From Myxococcales bacterium (GTDB lineage Bacteria > Myxococcota_A > Polyangia > Polyangiales > Polyangiaceae), in the NCBI GenBank assembly GCA_021847645.1, contig JAJZQG010000024.1:1-54409 (forward strand): a stretch of DNA of 54,409 bases, given 5' to 3'. The notes under the pieces are model-generated. The model searched no databases, was not told the origin of the DNA, and saw only the letters and a list, made by a program, of their open reading frames with translations. Positions within the stretch are counted from its first letter, which is position 1; the number at the start of each line of letters is the position of its first letter. Positions 8,598 through 15,986 of the stretch are shown here, one piece after another. The position numbers and the translations under genes are program-made.

Positions 8598-9356
8598 GTG
8601 GGATCGACCAACCGCTTGAAGCAAGGCCTCGCCATCCTGCGTGCGATCGCGCGGAGCGATGCGGTCAGAGACGTGCGGGAACGTCTGCGTGAGGGCGCGA
8701 TCGCTGTCGCCGAGAGCGACCGTTTGCCAAGGCTCGTGTCGGCAGGCGCGGGCATCATGGCTGCGCTGCTCGACGAGCCGGCGGAGGTCGATGGCCGCCC
8801 GGACGCGGGCAGGGCGGGCGTCGACTCGTGGGCAGTGGGGGAGGCCGAGGAGCGAGAGCCCACCCCGGCGGACGCGTCGGACAGCGGGCTGGATGAAGAC
8901 TTGCGCGACGATCTCGAGTCCGGCGACTTCGAGCCCGACGAAGCGGCCTCGCTGCGCGATCTGCAAGACGCCGAGGGCATCGAGGACCAGTTGCTGGGCG
9001 TGACGGACACGGAGCGCGACGACGAGGATGACGGCGAAGCGCGCTTGCTGCGCTTCGATGCGCCGGAAGCGGACGCTGAGCTGCCGTCGTCGCCAGAGCA
9101 GGAGCCTGACGCGCAAGGGCAGCGAGCGCAGGGAAACAAGCCGCGCAAGACAGCCAAGGCCGAAGCGGGTTCCGCGCGGGGCAAGGCGTCCAAGTCCAAG
9201 ACCCCCGCCCGCAAGAAAGCCAAGGCGAGCAAGGGCGCGTCGACCAAGCCCGCGGCCAAGCGTCCGCGCGAGCGAAGAGCCCCGCGGACGGCCGCCGAGG
9301 ACAGCTCTGTGCAGGGCGGGGCGGTGCCGGCCAGAAGGGTCCAGCGAAAAAAGTAG
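8598..9356 (+). CDS. Protein with acidic middle and histone-H1-like tail
   Basis: A 252-residue protein with three composition zones. About 1-55 is a basic helical head (STNRLKQGLAILRAIARSDA). About 60-170 is strongly acidic with many Asp/Glu. The last 80 residues are Lys/Ala/Pro-rich with repeats such as KASKSKTPARKKAKASKG, like eukaryotic H1 or the HMGA-like tails of myxobacterial CarD. I do not recognise the head domain. An architecture of this kind suggests DNA or RNA binding through the tail with the acidic zone as a counter-charge, but this is inference. GTG at 8598 is chosen because AGAGGA (8585-8590) precedes it by seven bases; the upstream open frame has no domain character. It is divergent from the diguanylate cyclase and ends 74 bases before tRNA-Ala. 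Confidence 0.72.
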   Translation: MGSTNRLKQGLAILRAIARSDAVRDVRERLREGAIAVAESDRLPRLVSAGAGIMAALLDEPAEVDGRPDAGRAGVDSWAVGEAEEREPTPADASDSGLDEDLRDDLESGDFEPDEAASLRDLQDAEGIEDQLLGVTDTERDDEDDGEARLLRFDAPEADAELPSSPEQEPDAQGQRAQGNKPRKTAKAEAGSARGKASKSKTPARKKAKASKGASTKPAAKRPRERRAPRTAAEDSSVQGGAVPARRVQRKK

Positions 9357-9385
9357 AAGACAAGTCGACCAAGAGAGGCTATGCT
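9357..9385 (+). promoter_or_regulatory. Possible promoter of tRNA-Ala
   Basis: AAGACA (9357-9362) and TATGCT (9380-9385) are separated by 17 bases, each matching four of six bases of the sigma-70 consensus. The tRNA starts 45 bases downstream, giving a short leader. The -35 element begins right after the stop codon of the preceding gene. The call rests only on spacing and position. Confidence 0.3.
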
Positions 9386-9430
9386 GCGCCTCCCCTTGGA
9401 CGGACAGGCTCTGTTTCGAGGTTCCCCGAT

Positions 9431-9503
9431 GGGGCTGTAGCTCATTTGGGAGAGCGTCTGACTGGCAGTCAGAAGGTAGTGAGTTCGATTCTCATCAGCT
9501 CCA
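9431..9503 (+). tRNA. tRNA-Ala(GGC)
   Basis: A complete cloverleaf of 73 bases. The acceptor arms GGGGCTG (9431-9437) and CAGCTCC (9496-9502) pair fully with a G3-U70 wobble, the identity element read by alanyl-tRNA synthetase. The D stem is GCTC/GAGC. The anticodon stem TCTGA/TCAGA holds the loop CTGGCAG with anticodon GGC, which reads GCC. The T stem GTGAG/CTCAT carries TTCGATT. Discriminator base A is at 9503; the 3' CCA is not encoded (CGA follows), so it must be added by the CCA-adding enzyme. Confidence 0.97.
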
Positions 9504-9894
9504 CGAGATGACGGGCGGCGATAAGCCGCTCGTCGCATTTTGTACGCCTGACGCCACTGCCGCCCGGCAGGCCGGGCTGACCTTGAGAGCCGCGCGCCAG
9601 GGACAAAAAGCGCAGCGCCCGGTGGCGAGGGGGCATGGCCATCGGGCGCTGGGAAGAAAACAGCACTCGCGACGGGGGGGACGTCTACGGGCGCTGGTGA
9701 GAGTGCCTACGTCGGGCACCGGATCGAGACGGCCGCATCCGACGTGGTGAGCACCGAGATTGCAGGCTCTGCGCCAAAGGGGCGGCGACGCGATTTCGAC
9801 GCGTTGGCAGCACCGGGCCGGCCGACGTGTGCGCGCATGAACAACGCTGACGACGAGTGCGAAAGCAAGAGCGCTTCCGGGAGGCCTGCGTCGG
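9504..9894. other. Gene-free stretch after tRNA-Ala
   Basis: No coding frame with domain character is seen on either strand between the tRNA and the small membrane protein gene. The only clear structure is the long hairpin at 9613-9651, listed separately. I found no integrase, direct repeat of the tRNA 3' end or other sign that the tRNA serves as an integration site. Confidence 0.5.
9613..9651 (-). terminator. Strong hairpin, likely terminator for the sigma-factor operon
   Basis: The arms CAGCGCCCGGTGGC (9613-9626) and GCCATCGGGCGCTG (9638-9651) form a 14-base-pair stem with a single G-U pair and an 11-base loop. Read on the minus strand, the stem is followed after CGC by five T residues, which fits a Rho-independent terminator about 245 bases beyond the sigma-factor operon. 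On the plus strand the stem is followed by GGAAGAAAAC, so termination of the tRNA transcript there would have to be factor-dependent. Confidence 0.5.
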
Positions 9895-10206
9895 TCAGGG
9901 GGTTCCCCAATTCCCGGGAACGAGCGCGAAGTACAGGGCCACCACGATCGCCAGCATCACGATGCTCGTGATGAAGTAGGTCGTGCGCGGGGAACCCGAG
10001 GTGCTCCAGCCGTCCGAGTAGAACTTGCCGTTGGACCGCTGCCGGAGCTTGCGCTGTACCTCGGGAAGCACGGCCGGCACGTGAGCCTTGTCCGTTTCCA
10101 CACGCATCGCCCGCTTGAGCAGCGCGCGCACGTCGTCGTCGTCGAGGTGCGATCCCGACGGCTCCGCGTCCGGCCTGTCCGGCGGATCCTTGTCGGCGTC
10201 GCTCAT
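9895..10206 (-). CDS. Small single-pass membrane protein, possible anti-sigma partner
   Basis: A 103-residue protein with a soluble, charged N-terminal 75 residues and one membrane helix near the C-terminus (YFITSIVMLAIVVALYFAL). Its ATG overlaps the stop of the ECF sigma factor gene in ATGA, so the two are translationally coupled. That position and topology suggest a membrane-tethered regulator of the sigma factor. It has no Cys and so lacks the HxxxCxxC of zinc-containing anti-sigma factors; it is also short, with only a few residues outside the membrane. If it is an anti-sigma factor it is of an unusual kind, and it may instead be an unrelated membrane protein. Confidence 0.75.
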   Translation of the reverse strand: MSDADKDPPDRPDAEPSGSHLDDDDVRALLKRAMRVETDKAHVPAVLPEVQRKLRQRSNGKFYSDGWSTSGSPRTTYFITSIVMLAIVVALYFALVPGNWGTP

Positions 10207-10811
10207 CCGATCTTCTCCCCAAGGGCGCGCTCGATGGCGGCCTTCAGCTGCGTTCGCGCCCGGTGAATCCTGCTCTTGACCGTGCCGTCGGGCAGCCCGG
10301 TGATCTGGGCGATCTCCTCGTAGCTCAAGTCCTCCACGTCGCGCAGGATGAGCGCTTCCCGGAACTCGGGCTCGAGCGAGTCGATGGCCTGCTGCACCAC
10401 GCGCTCGACCTGCATGCCCACCAGCAGATCGTCGGGTCGCGCGATGGATCCTGCCGTGGTTCCCTTGGCCGTGCTCATGGGGGCACGATCGCCCAACGCC
10501 TCGATGTCGTCCTGCTTGTTGGCGTGGCGACGGCTCAGGTACTTGCTTCGGTTTTTGCAGAGGTTGACGGCGATGCGATAGATCCAGGTCGACAGACGCG
10601 CATCGCCGCGGAACTGGTCGATGGCCTTGAAGATCTGGACAAAGACCTCCTGGGCCAGGTCCTCGGCCTCCTCGCGATTGCCCAGCATGCGAAAGACAAG
10701 GCCGAAGACGCGACGCTCGTAGGCGCGGACGAGTTGGTTGAACGCGCGCTCGTCACGCGCGCGCAGGCGCTCGACGAAGGCGGTCTGCTCGAGCTCGTCG
10801 AAGTCACTCAC
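10203..10811 (-). CDS. ECF-type RNA polymerase sigma factor
   Basis: A 202-residue group 4 (extracytoplasmic function) sigma factor. Region 2 is at about 15-90 with NREEAEDLAQEVFVQIFK and RLSTWIYRIAVNLCKN; region 4 is at about 135-195 with LSYEEIAQITGLPDGTVKSR as the helix-turn-helix. A linker of about 40 residues joins them and no C-terminal extension is present. It resembles the RpoE-like ECF branch. GTG at 10811 is preferred over the GTG at 10826 because GGAG lies nine bases upstream of it. The gene overlaps the downstream membrane protein gene by four bases. The regulon is unknown; I did not find a convincing autoregulatory promoter in the 173 bases upstream. Confidence 0.92.
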   Translation of the reverse strand: MSDFDELEQTAFVERLRARDERAFNQLVRAYERRVFGLVFRMLGNREEAEDLAQEVFVQIFKAIDQFRGDARLSTWIYRIAVNLCKNRSKYLSRRHANKQDDIEALGDRAPMSTAKGTTAGSIARPDDLLVGMQVERVVQQAIDSLEPEFREALILRDVEDLSYEEIAQITGLPDGTVKSRIHRARTQLKAAIERALGEKIG

Positions 10812-10984
10812 GGCCGCGGGCTCCACCGCGCTGCACGAGCGCAGCCGGTCGGCCTGTGGCCCGCCGCCGTCGCTCGTGGGACGAAACCCCGCGCATGGGT
10901 TGGCATCCCCCCGAAGCTACCCAATTTGGCGTGCGCTGTCGCCTGTCTCGGCGCCGCCACGGGCAGCCGGTTCGGTCGGGCACG

Positions 10985-11800
10985 TCACGACGGCGTGGAC
11001 GGCGGGTGGCTCTCTCGTCGCTCGCGCAGGCGCCGCGGCAGACTCACCAAGGACTCGATGATGCCGATGGCGATGTAGAAGCCCAAGAGCCAGACCAGCA
11101 CGAACGCGGGCTTGAACTTGGAGGCCACGAGGAGGCTCGAGCCGACGGCGAAGACCACGAGCAAGGCCGTGCGCACGTTGAGCTTCAGGTCCTTGAACGA
11201 GCGGAACCGGATGTTGGAGACCATCAACAGGGCGAGTGCGAGCGTGACGCCGCACATGGCCCACGAGTAGCTGGGGTGGGACAGATTGGCCTGCGCGGCG
11301 TGGTTCGCCATGACGATCGAAATGAGGATGCCTGCAGCGCCGGGGATCGGAAGGCCCAAGATGTACTTGCCCGGCTTCTTGGGTCGGCCGCTCTCGGCCA
11401 TGGTCAGCACGTTGAAGCGCGCGAGGCGCACGGCTCCCGCGGCCACGAACAGGAACGCGACGATGAGGCCGGCCGTGGGCTGGTGCTTGAGCGACCATAG
11501 ATAGACCAGCAGCGCGGGCGCCACGCCGAACGACACGATGTCGGCCAGCGAGTCGATCTGAAGGCCGAACGCCGTCTGGGTCTTGGTCATGCGAGCGACG
11601 CGGCCGTCGAGCATGTCGAAAAACATCGCGAAGATGATGAGCAGCGCTGCGCGGTAGAAGTCGTCCGCGCCGTCGCTCGTGGCCGCGATCTTGATCGCAT
11701 AGAAGCCGCAGAACACGCTCGACAGCGTGATGAGCGACGGCACCACGAACAGCGTCTTTCGAAGGTTCAATCGCCGCGGTTGCCTGGAATCCATGCGCAT
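10985..11800 (-). CDS. pssA: CDP-diacylglycerol-serine O-phosphatidyltransferase
   Basis: Makes phosphatidylserine from CDP-diacylglycerol and L-serine, the first step toward phosphatidylethanolamine. The CDP-alcohol phosphotransferase signature DG-x2-AR-x8-G-x3-D-x3-D is complete, beginning DMLDGRVARMTK and ending DSLADIVSFG. The 271-residue protein has about seven to eight hydrophobic helices and a basic N-terminus, matching the Bacillus-type membrane-embedded PssA rather than the peripheral E. coli enzyme. ATG at 11800 is taken; a second ATG two codons in is possible. No phosphatidylserine decarboxylase is adjacent. It lies 158-174 bases upstream of the sigma factor gene on the same strand, so linkage to it is uncertain. 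Confidence 0.92.
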   Translation of the reverse strand: MRMDSRQPRRLNLRKTLFVVPSLITLSSVFCGFYAIKIAATSDGADDFYRAALLIIFAMFFDMLDGRVARMTKTQTAFGLQIDSLADIVSFGVAPALLVYLWSLKHQPTAGLIVAFLFVAAGAVRLARFNVLTMAESGRPKKPGKYILGLPIPGAAGILISIVMANHAAQANLSHPSYSWAMCGVTLALALLMVSNIRFRSFKDLKLNVRTALLVVFAVGSSLLVASKFKPAFVLVWLLGFYIAIGIIESLVSLPRRLRERRESHPPSTPS

Positions 11801-12064
11801 CGACTACCCCACAGCGGGACCCACCAGAAATACCGGAGACCCGTGCGGGACGTCCAGTAAATCGACGAGGCACGCCGATCGCCGTACAACACTGACACGC
11901 TGCCCGGCCCGTCGCTAGGCAGCTTCGAGCTGCCGCATTCAAGGCCGAAATGCGCGCAACATGGCGATCGATTCTGCCGGTAGGGTGACGTGGGGTGGAG
12001 GGGGGCGATGTGCCGGATGCGCACCCGTCCGCGCGATCTCGTGCCTCCCAGCCCGGAGCCCGCG

Positions 12065-13375
12065 CTACACGCCGCTCGTGAGCTTGGCGAGCGCCTCGAG
12101 CGTCGACTTCAAGTCGCTCCGCTCCTCGGGCCGCTGGCCGAGAAACGCGTCGATCGCGCCAAGCCGCGCGATGGCCGTGTCGACCAGGCGATCGCTTCCC
12201 TTGGCGTACGCGCCCATGGCGACGAGGTCGCGCTTGGACTCGTACGCGCCCAACAGCTGCCGAAGCTTGATCGCCTGCGTTCTGTGGGGCTCCCCCACGA
12301 TGCCGCTCATCACCCGCGACAGGGAGCCCAGCACGTCGATCGCCGGATAGCGCCCGCGCGACGCGATCGCGCGATCGAGCACCACGTGACCGTCGACGAT
12401 GCCGCGGACCTCGTCGGCGATGGGCTCGTCCATGTCGCCGCCCTCGACCAGCACGGTGTAGATGGCCGTGATGGAGCCACGGGAGCTCTGCCCGGAACGC
12501 TCGAGGAGCCTGGGTAGCATGGCGAAGACGCTCGGCGGATAGCCGCGCCGGGTCGGAGGCTCACCCGCCGCGAGGCCCACCTCGCGTTGAGCGCGCGCGA
12601 AGCGCGTGACCGAATCGACCAAGAGCAGGACCTTGCGGCCAGCGTCGCGAAAGTGCTCGGCGATACACGTGGCCACCTGGGCCGCGCGCAGACGTTCGAG
12701 CGCGGGCGCGTCGCTGGTGGCCACCACCACCACGCTCTTGCGCAGCCCCTGCTCCCCGAGGCTCTCGCGCAAGAACTCGCCGACCTCGCGTCCGCGCTCG
12801 CCCACCAGGGCCACCACGACCACGTCGGCCTCCGCGCCGCGGGCGATCGCGCCGAGCAAGGTCGACTTGCCGACCCCGGAGCCCGCGAACAGGCCCACGC
12901 GCTGCCCCTCGCCCAGGCTCAGCAGCGCGTCGATGGCTCGCAAGCCCGTGGGAATCTGACGCGTGATGGGGCTGCGCGTGAGCGCGGGCGGCGGCGCGGC
13001 GTCCACCGCGCGAAGCCGTGCTGCACCCAGCGCAGGTCCCCGGTCGATGGGCTCTCCCAACCCGCCCAACACCCGGCCCAGCAGCTCGTCGGATACCGGC
13101 ACTTCGAGCGGACGCCCCGTGGCCTGGACCTCATCATCGACACCCACACCCGCCGCGTCGCCCAGCGGCATCACGATCGCCTCGCCGGCGTCGATGCCCA
13201 CGACTTCTCCGAGCAGCGGTGAGCCGCGGCGCAGCACGCGCACTACATCTCCGACCCGAGCGCCCGGCAGCCGGACGCGGACCGCCATGCCGATCACCGA
13301 CTCGACGCGCCCCGTGGGAAGCACGGCAGGAGTCTGAGCGAGTCGGTCCCGTAGTCCGTCGAGTTTCACCGGCAC
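12065..13375 (-). CDS. Type III secretion / flagellar-type export ATPase (SctN/FliI-like)
   Basis: A 436-residue hexameric export ATPase of the FliI/YscN family, homologous to F1-beta. Walker A is GSGVGKST (165-172), followed by VGERGREVGEF and Walker B KVLLLVDS (Asp254). The F-type ATPase signature region PPSVFAMLPRLLERSG is present. The N-terminal beta-barrel and the C-terminal helical domain are both there, so the gene is full length. In injectisomes and flagella this protein unfolds and feeds substrates to the export gate. Nothing around it belongs to either system: neighbours are pssA and a lipoprotein gene. It may be an orphan, or part of a scattered type III-like system as reported in some myxobacteria. 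Start is GTG at 13375 or GTG at 13369. Confidence 0.88.
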   Translation of the reverse strand: MPVKLDGLRDRLAQTPAVLPTGRVESVIGMAVRVRLPGARVGDVVRVLRRGSPLLGEVVGIDAGEAIVMPLGDAAGVGVDDEVQATGRPLEVPVSDELLGRVLGGLGEPIDRGPALGAARLRAVDAAPPPALTRSPITRQIPTGLRAIDALLSLGEGQRVGLFAGSGVGKSTLLGAIARGAEADVVVVALVGERGREVGEFLRESLGEQGLRKSVVVVATSDAPALERLRAAQVATCIAEHFRDAGRKVLLLVDSVTRFARAQREVGLAAGEPPTRRGYPPSVFAMLPRLLERSGQSSRGSITAIYTVLVEGGDMDEPIADEVRGIVDGHVVLDRAIASRGRYPAIDVLGSLSRVMSGIVGEPHRTQAIKLRQLLGAYESKRDLVAMGAYAKGSDRLVDTAIARLGAIDAFLGQRPEERSDLKSTLEALAKLTSGV

Positions 13376-13435
13376 AAGCTAGCCCGTCCTGCCGCGGATT
13401 GGCCAGCCGCAGCCGGATCGTGCGATGCTCACCCC

Positions 13436-14158
13436 GTGGACAAGGCGTTTGTGATGGCCGCGCTCGCGGCATTGGTTCTGCCCGCCTGCCGGGCATCGGT
13501 GAACGTCAACGCAAAGGCTTCGGCGGATGATCAGTCCGAGGACGCAACCCAGGAGCCGACCGAGGCGGAGTCCGCACCCGCCGCGCCGCTCGCGCCCCCG
13601 CCCGTCGCGCAGAGCACCGCATACTTTGGCGTGGCCAGGTCGTTGACACTCAAGCCCGGTGGACGGCAGCCCGCCTGTGCGTGCGTCGACGCGGTCGTGG
13701 GTTCCGCGGGTGACCCGGCGTTCGATTGGCACGGCACCGCCCCGGCCGTGGGTCCGGACGCCTTGGTGGTGGCGATCGGAAGCGAAGGCATGCCCTGCGA
13801 GACCCAGGGACGCGGGCCTTCGATCGCAGCGATCGACAGGTCGGGCAACGACGTGGTCATCGTGCTCGAGGAGTTCAACCAGACCAGGCCGCTCGCGTTG
13901 GGAGCGATCATCCCGAACCCCGGTGCCGACGGGCATGTGTATCTGCGGGCGAGAGGCAAGAGCCCCTACGGGCGTCCGCTCGCCGGCTCGGCCGGCACCC
14001 GCGGTGGTCTGTGCCCCATTGGCACGGGGACCGGCACTTCGACGGCACCACCCCCCGCCGACGACAGCTCGTCGAGCGTCGAGCCGGGGGAGCCACTGCA
14101 GAACACGGCGGCGCTCCTCGGATCGCGCCAAGGGCACCGAGGCGCATCGGCGCCATGA
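13436..14158 (+). CDS. Putative lipoprotein of unknown function
   Basis: A 240-residue predicted lipoprotein. Signal segment MDKAFVMAALAALVLPAC ends in a lipobox with Cys18. A Ser/Glu/Pro/Ala-rich linker to about residue 62 leads to a domain of some 120 residues with several Cys (CACVDAVVGS, MPCETQ, GGLCPIG), probably disulfide-bonded outside the cytoplasm. The C-terminal 45 residues are low-complexity Ser/Pro/Gly. No catalytic motif is recognised. GTG start at 13436 lies 60 bases from the divergent SctN-like gene, so the two may share a control region. It is followed by the aminotransferase gene after a 97-base gap. Confidence 0.72.
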   Translation: MDKAFVMAALAALVLPACRASVNVNAKASADDQSEDATQEPTEAESAPAAPLAPPPVAQSTAYFGVARSLTLKPGGRQPACACVDAVVGSAGDPAFDWHGTAPAVGPDALVVAIGSEGMPCETQGRGPSIAAIDRSGNDVVIVLEEFNQTRPLALGAIIPNPGADGHVYLRARGKSPYGRPLAGSAGTRGGLCPIGTGTGTSTAPPPADDSSSSVEPGEPLQNTAALLGSRQGHRGASAP

Positions 14159-14255
14159 CACACGCCCCGACGTCGGCTGCGGCTGTTCCGAGGAAACCGG
14201 CCCGTCGCCTCCAGGCCCAGCCGCCACGATCGGCTCGCGCGCTGCATGGCTCTGC

Positions 14256-15380
14256 ATGAAAGTCCCCTTCATCGATATCAAGCCGCAGGCAGCCCTGGTG
14301 CGCGCGCCCGTTCTCGAGCGATGGGCACAGACGGCTGAAAGCGCCGCGTTTCTAGGCGGCCCGGCGATCGACCAGCTGGAGCACGCGCTCGCCTCCTGCC
14401 TGGGCGTCGAGCACGTCGTGACCTGCGGCAGTGGCTCGGCCGCGCTGCTGCTCGGCCTCCAGGCCCTCGGCGTCGGCGCCGGAGCCAAGGTTGCCCTGCC
14501 TAATCTCACGTTCTGGGCCACCTACGAGGCAGTCGTCAGGCTGGGAGCGACTCCCGTGCTCATCGACGTCGACCAGGACGACCTGCAGATGGATCTGGAC
14601 GAATTGGACCTGGCGACGCGACGAATAGGCATCGACGCCGTGATCCTGGTGCACCTGATGGGGTGGGCCACGCCGCGTCTGGAGGAATTCAGGCGGTTCT
14701 GTGCGAATCGGGGAATCGCGCTGCTCGAAGACGGGGCACAGTCGTTCGGCGTGGAGGTCGACGGCCAACCGGTCTACCGCGGCGCGCAGGTCAGCACGTT
14801 GTCTTTCTTTCCGGCGAAGGTCATCGGCGGGTGCATGGACGGCGGAGCGGTGGCAACCGACGACCCCGAGCGCGCGGAGCTGCTTCGAAAGCTCCGCAAT
14901 CACGGGCGTTCATCGCACTACGGCTATGACCACATCGGCTGGAACTCGCGCATGAGCGTTCTGCAAGCCAGCTGGTTGCTCGAGATGCTCGAGCACAGGG
15001 AGATGATCGTGGCACAACGACGTTTCATGCACGACCGGACCCTGGAGCTGCTGGAGCGGCACGGGCAGCGGGTGCGCCGTCACGGTCCGCCCCGCGGCGT
15101 ACGCGGCAATGGGTATCTGTCCGTGTGCGAGCTGACCCGGCATTCGCCCGAGGCGGTCGCGAACAAAATGGCAGAGTACGGCGTGTCCACCGGCAAGGTC
15201 TACCCGTCGACCATGGACGCCCAAGCCCCGGCCGCGGGGGCCCTGCGCGTATCGGACTTGTCGCGGGGACGGGAGTTCTGCCAGCGGGTCATCAACCTGC
15301 CGCTGTACTACGGGATGACCGACCAGGAGCACGCGTGGGCTCACGAGGCATTCTCCGCGGCTTTGGCGGCCGATGGATGA
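14256..15380 (+). CDS. DegT/DnrJ/EryC1/StrS-family aminotransferase
   Basis: A 374-residue PLP-dependent enzyme of the sugar aminotransferase (SAT) family, which typically aminates keto-sugar nucleotides for surface polysaccharides. The PLP Lys is K188 in SFFPAKVIGG; the upstream ALLEDGAQSFG supplies the conserved Asp and Gln. The active-site Gly/Ser loop is TCGSGSAALLLGLQAL. The start at 14256 gives the family's usual opening VPFIDIKPQ. The gene faces the rhamnose operon and their 3' ends meet in a hairpin (15375-15413). A GDP-4-keto-6-deoxymannose supply from the nearby gmd would allow a perosamine-type product, but the enzyme's true substrate is not shown by the sequence. Confidence 0.9.
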   Translation: MKVPFIDIKPQAALVRAPVLERWAQTAESAAFLGGPAIDQLEHALASCLGVEHVVTCGSGSAALLLGLQALGVGAGAKVALPNLTFWATYEAVVRLGATPVLIDVDQDDLQMDLDELDLATRRIGIDAVILVHLMGWATPRLEEFRRFCANRGIALLEDGAQSFGVEVDGQPVYRGAQVSTLSFFPAKVIGGCMDGGAVATDDPERAELLRKLRNHGRSSHYGYDHIGWNSRMSVLQASWLLEMLEHREMIVAQRRFMHDRTLELLERHGQRVRRHGPPRGVRGNGYLSVCELTRHSPEAVANKMAEYGVSTGKVYPSTMDAQAPAAGALRVSDLSRGREFCQRVINLPLYYGMTDQEHAWAHEAFSAALAADG

Positions 15381-15413
15381 ACCGCTGTGGGCGGCCGGCC
15401 GCGGGGTTCATCC
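15375..15413. terminator. Hairpin between convergent genes, likely bidirectional terminator
   Basis: GGATGAACC (15375-15383) pairs perfectly with GGTTCATCC (15405-15413). The 21-base loop contains the GC palindrome GCGGCCGGCCGC. The stop codon of the aminotransferase lies in the left arm and the stop codon of rfbC in the right arm, so both transcripts end inside the same structure. Neither side has a clear T-run, so the efficiency as an intrinsic terminator is uncertain. Confidence 0.45.
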
Positions 15414-15980
15414 GCTTTGCGACGAACCAGAGTAGCGAGGCAGCCGAGCGGGGTCGATGGCGGACAGGCGCGGATTGGACCGGTCCTTCGCGTTGGCGAT
15501 CGGACTTTCGACCGGCCATGTGATTGCGAGGTCCGGGTCGTCGAAGGCCACGCCCAGCTCGCATTCCGGGTGAAATGGCTCCGTGCAGAGGTACACGCAC
15601 AGCGCGCTGTCGCTGACCGTGCAGAAGCCGTGCGCGAATCCGGGAGGAATGTACAGCTGACGACGGTTGCTTGCGCTGAGCCTGGTGCCTACCCAGCGCC
15701 CGAACGTGGGAGAGCCGACGCGCAGGTCCACCGCGACGTCGAGCACCTCGCCGTCGAGTGCGGAGACGAGCTTGCCCTGGCCATGGGGGTGCTGCAGGTG
15801 CAGCCCGCGGATGACGCCGCGAAGGGAACGCGACACGTTGCTCTGCACGAACGATCCGGGCATGCCCGCATCGGAATACCGTTGCGCGTGCCAGCTCTCG
15901 AAGAAGAAGCCCCGCGCATCATCGAAGACGCGAGGCTCGATCAGCAGGACTTCGGGGATGGATTGGGGAATGACGCGCAC
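15408..15980 (-). CDS. rfbC: dTDP-4-dehydrorhamnose 3,5-epimerase
   Basis: Third enzyme of dTDP-L-rhamnose synthesis: it epimerises C3 and C5 of dTDP-4-keto-6-deoxyglucose. The 190-residue cupin shows the RmlC landmarks: DDARGFFFESW, QSNVSRSLRGVIRGLHLQ with the catalytic His61 and nearby K70, IPPGFAHGFCT and the dTDP-binding FDDPDLAI. It is the last gene of the rhamnose run; its start is six bases after the rfbA stop. The C-terminus (RLPRYSGSSQSG) is slightly extended compared with E. coli RfbC. Confidence 0.95.
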   Translation of the reverse strand: MRVIPQSIPEVLLIEPRVFDDARGFFFESWHAQRYSDAGMPGSFVQSNVSRSLRGVIRGLHLQHPHGQGKLVSALDGEVLDVAVDLRVGSPTFGRWVGTRLSASNRRQLYIPPGFAHGFCTVSDSALCVYLCTEPFHPECELGVAFDDPDLAITWPVESPIANAKDRSNPRLSAIDPARLPRYSGSSQSG

Positions 15981-15986
15981 GAGCAG

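Noticed and set aside
9431..9503. Integration site or island boundary at tRNA-Ala
   Set aside because: No integrase gene and no direct repeat of the tRNA 3' end was seen in the flanking kilobases.
12065..13375. ATP synthase beta subunit or Rho factor reading of the export ATPase
   Set aside because: VGERGREVGEF together with GYPPSVFAMLPRLLERSG and the overall size fit FliI/SctN better, and no other atp genes are adjacent.
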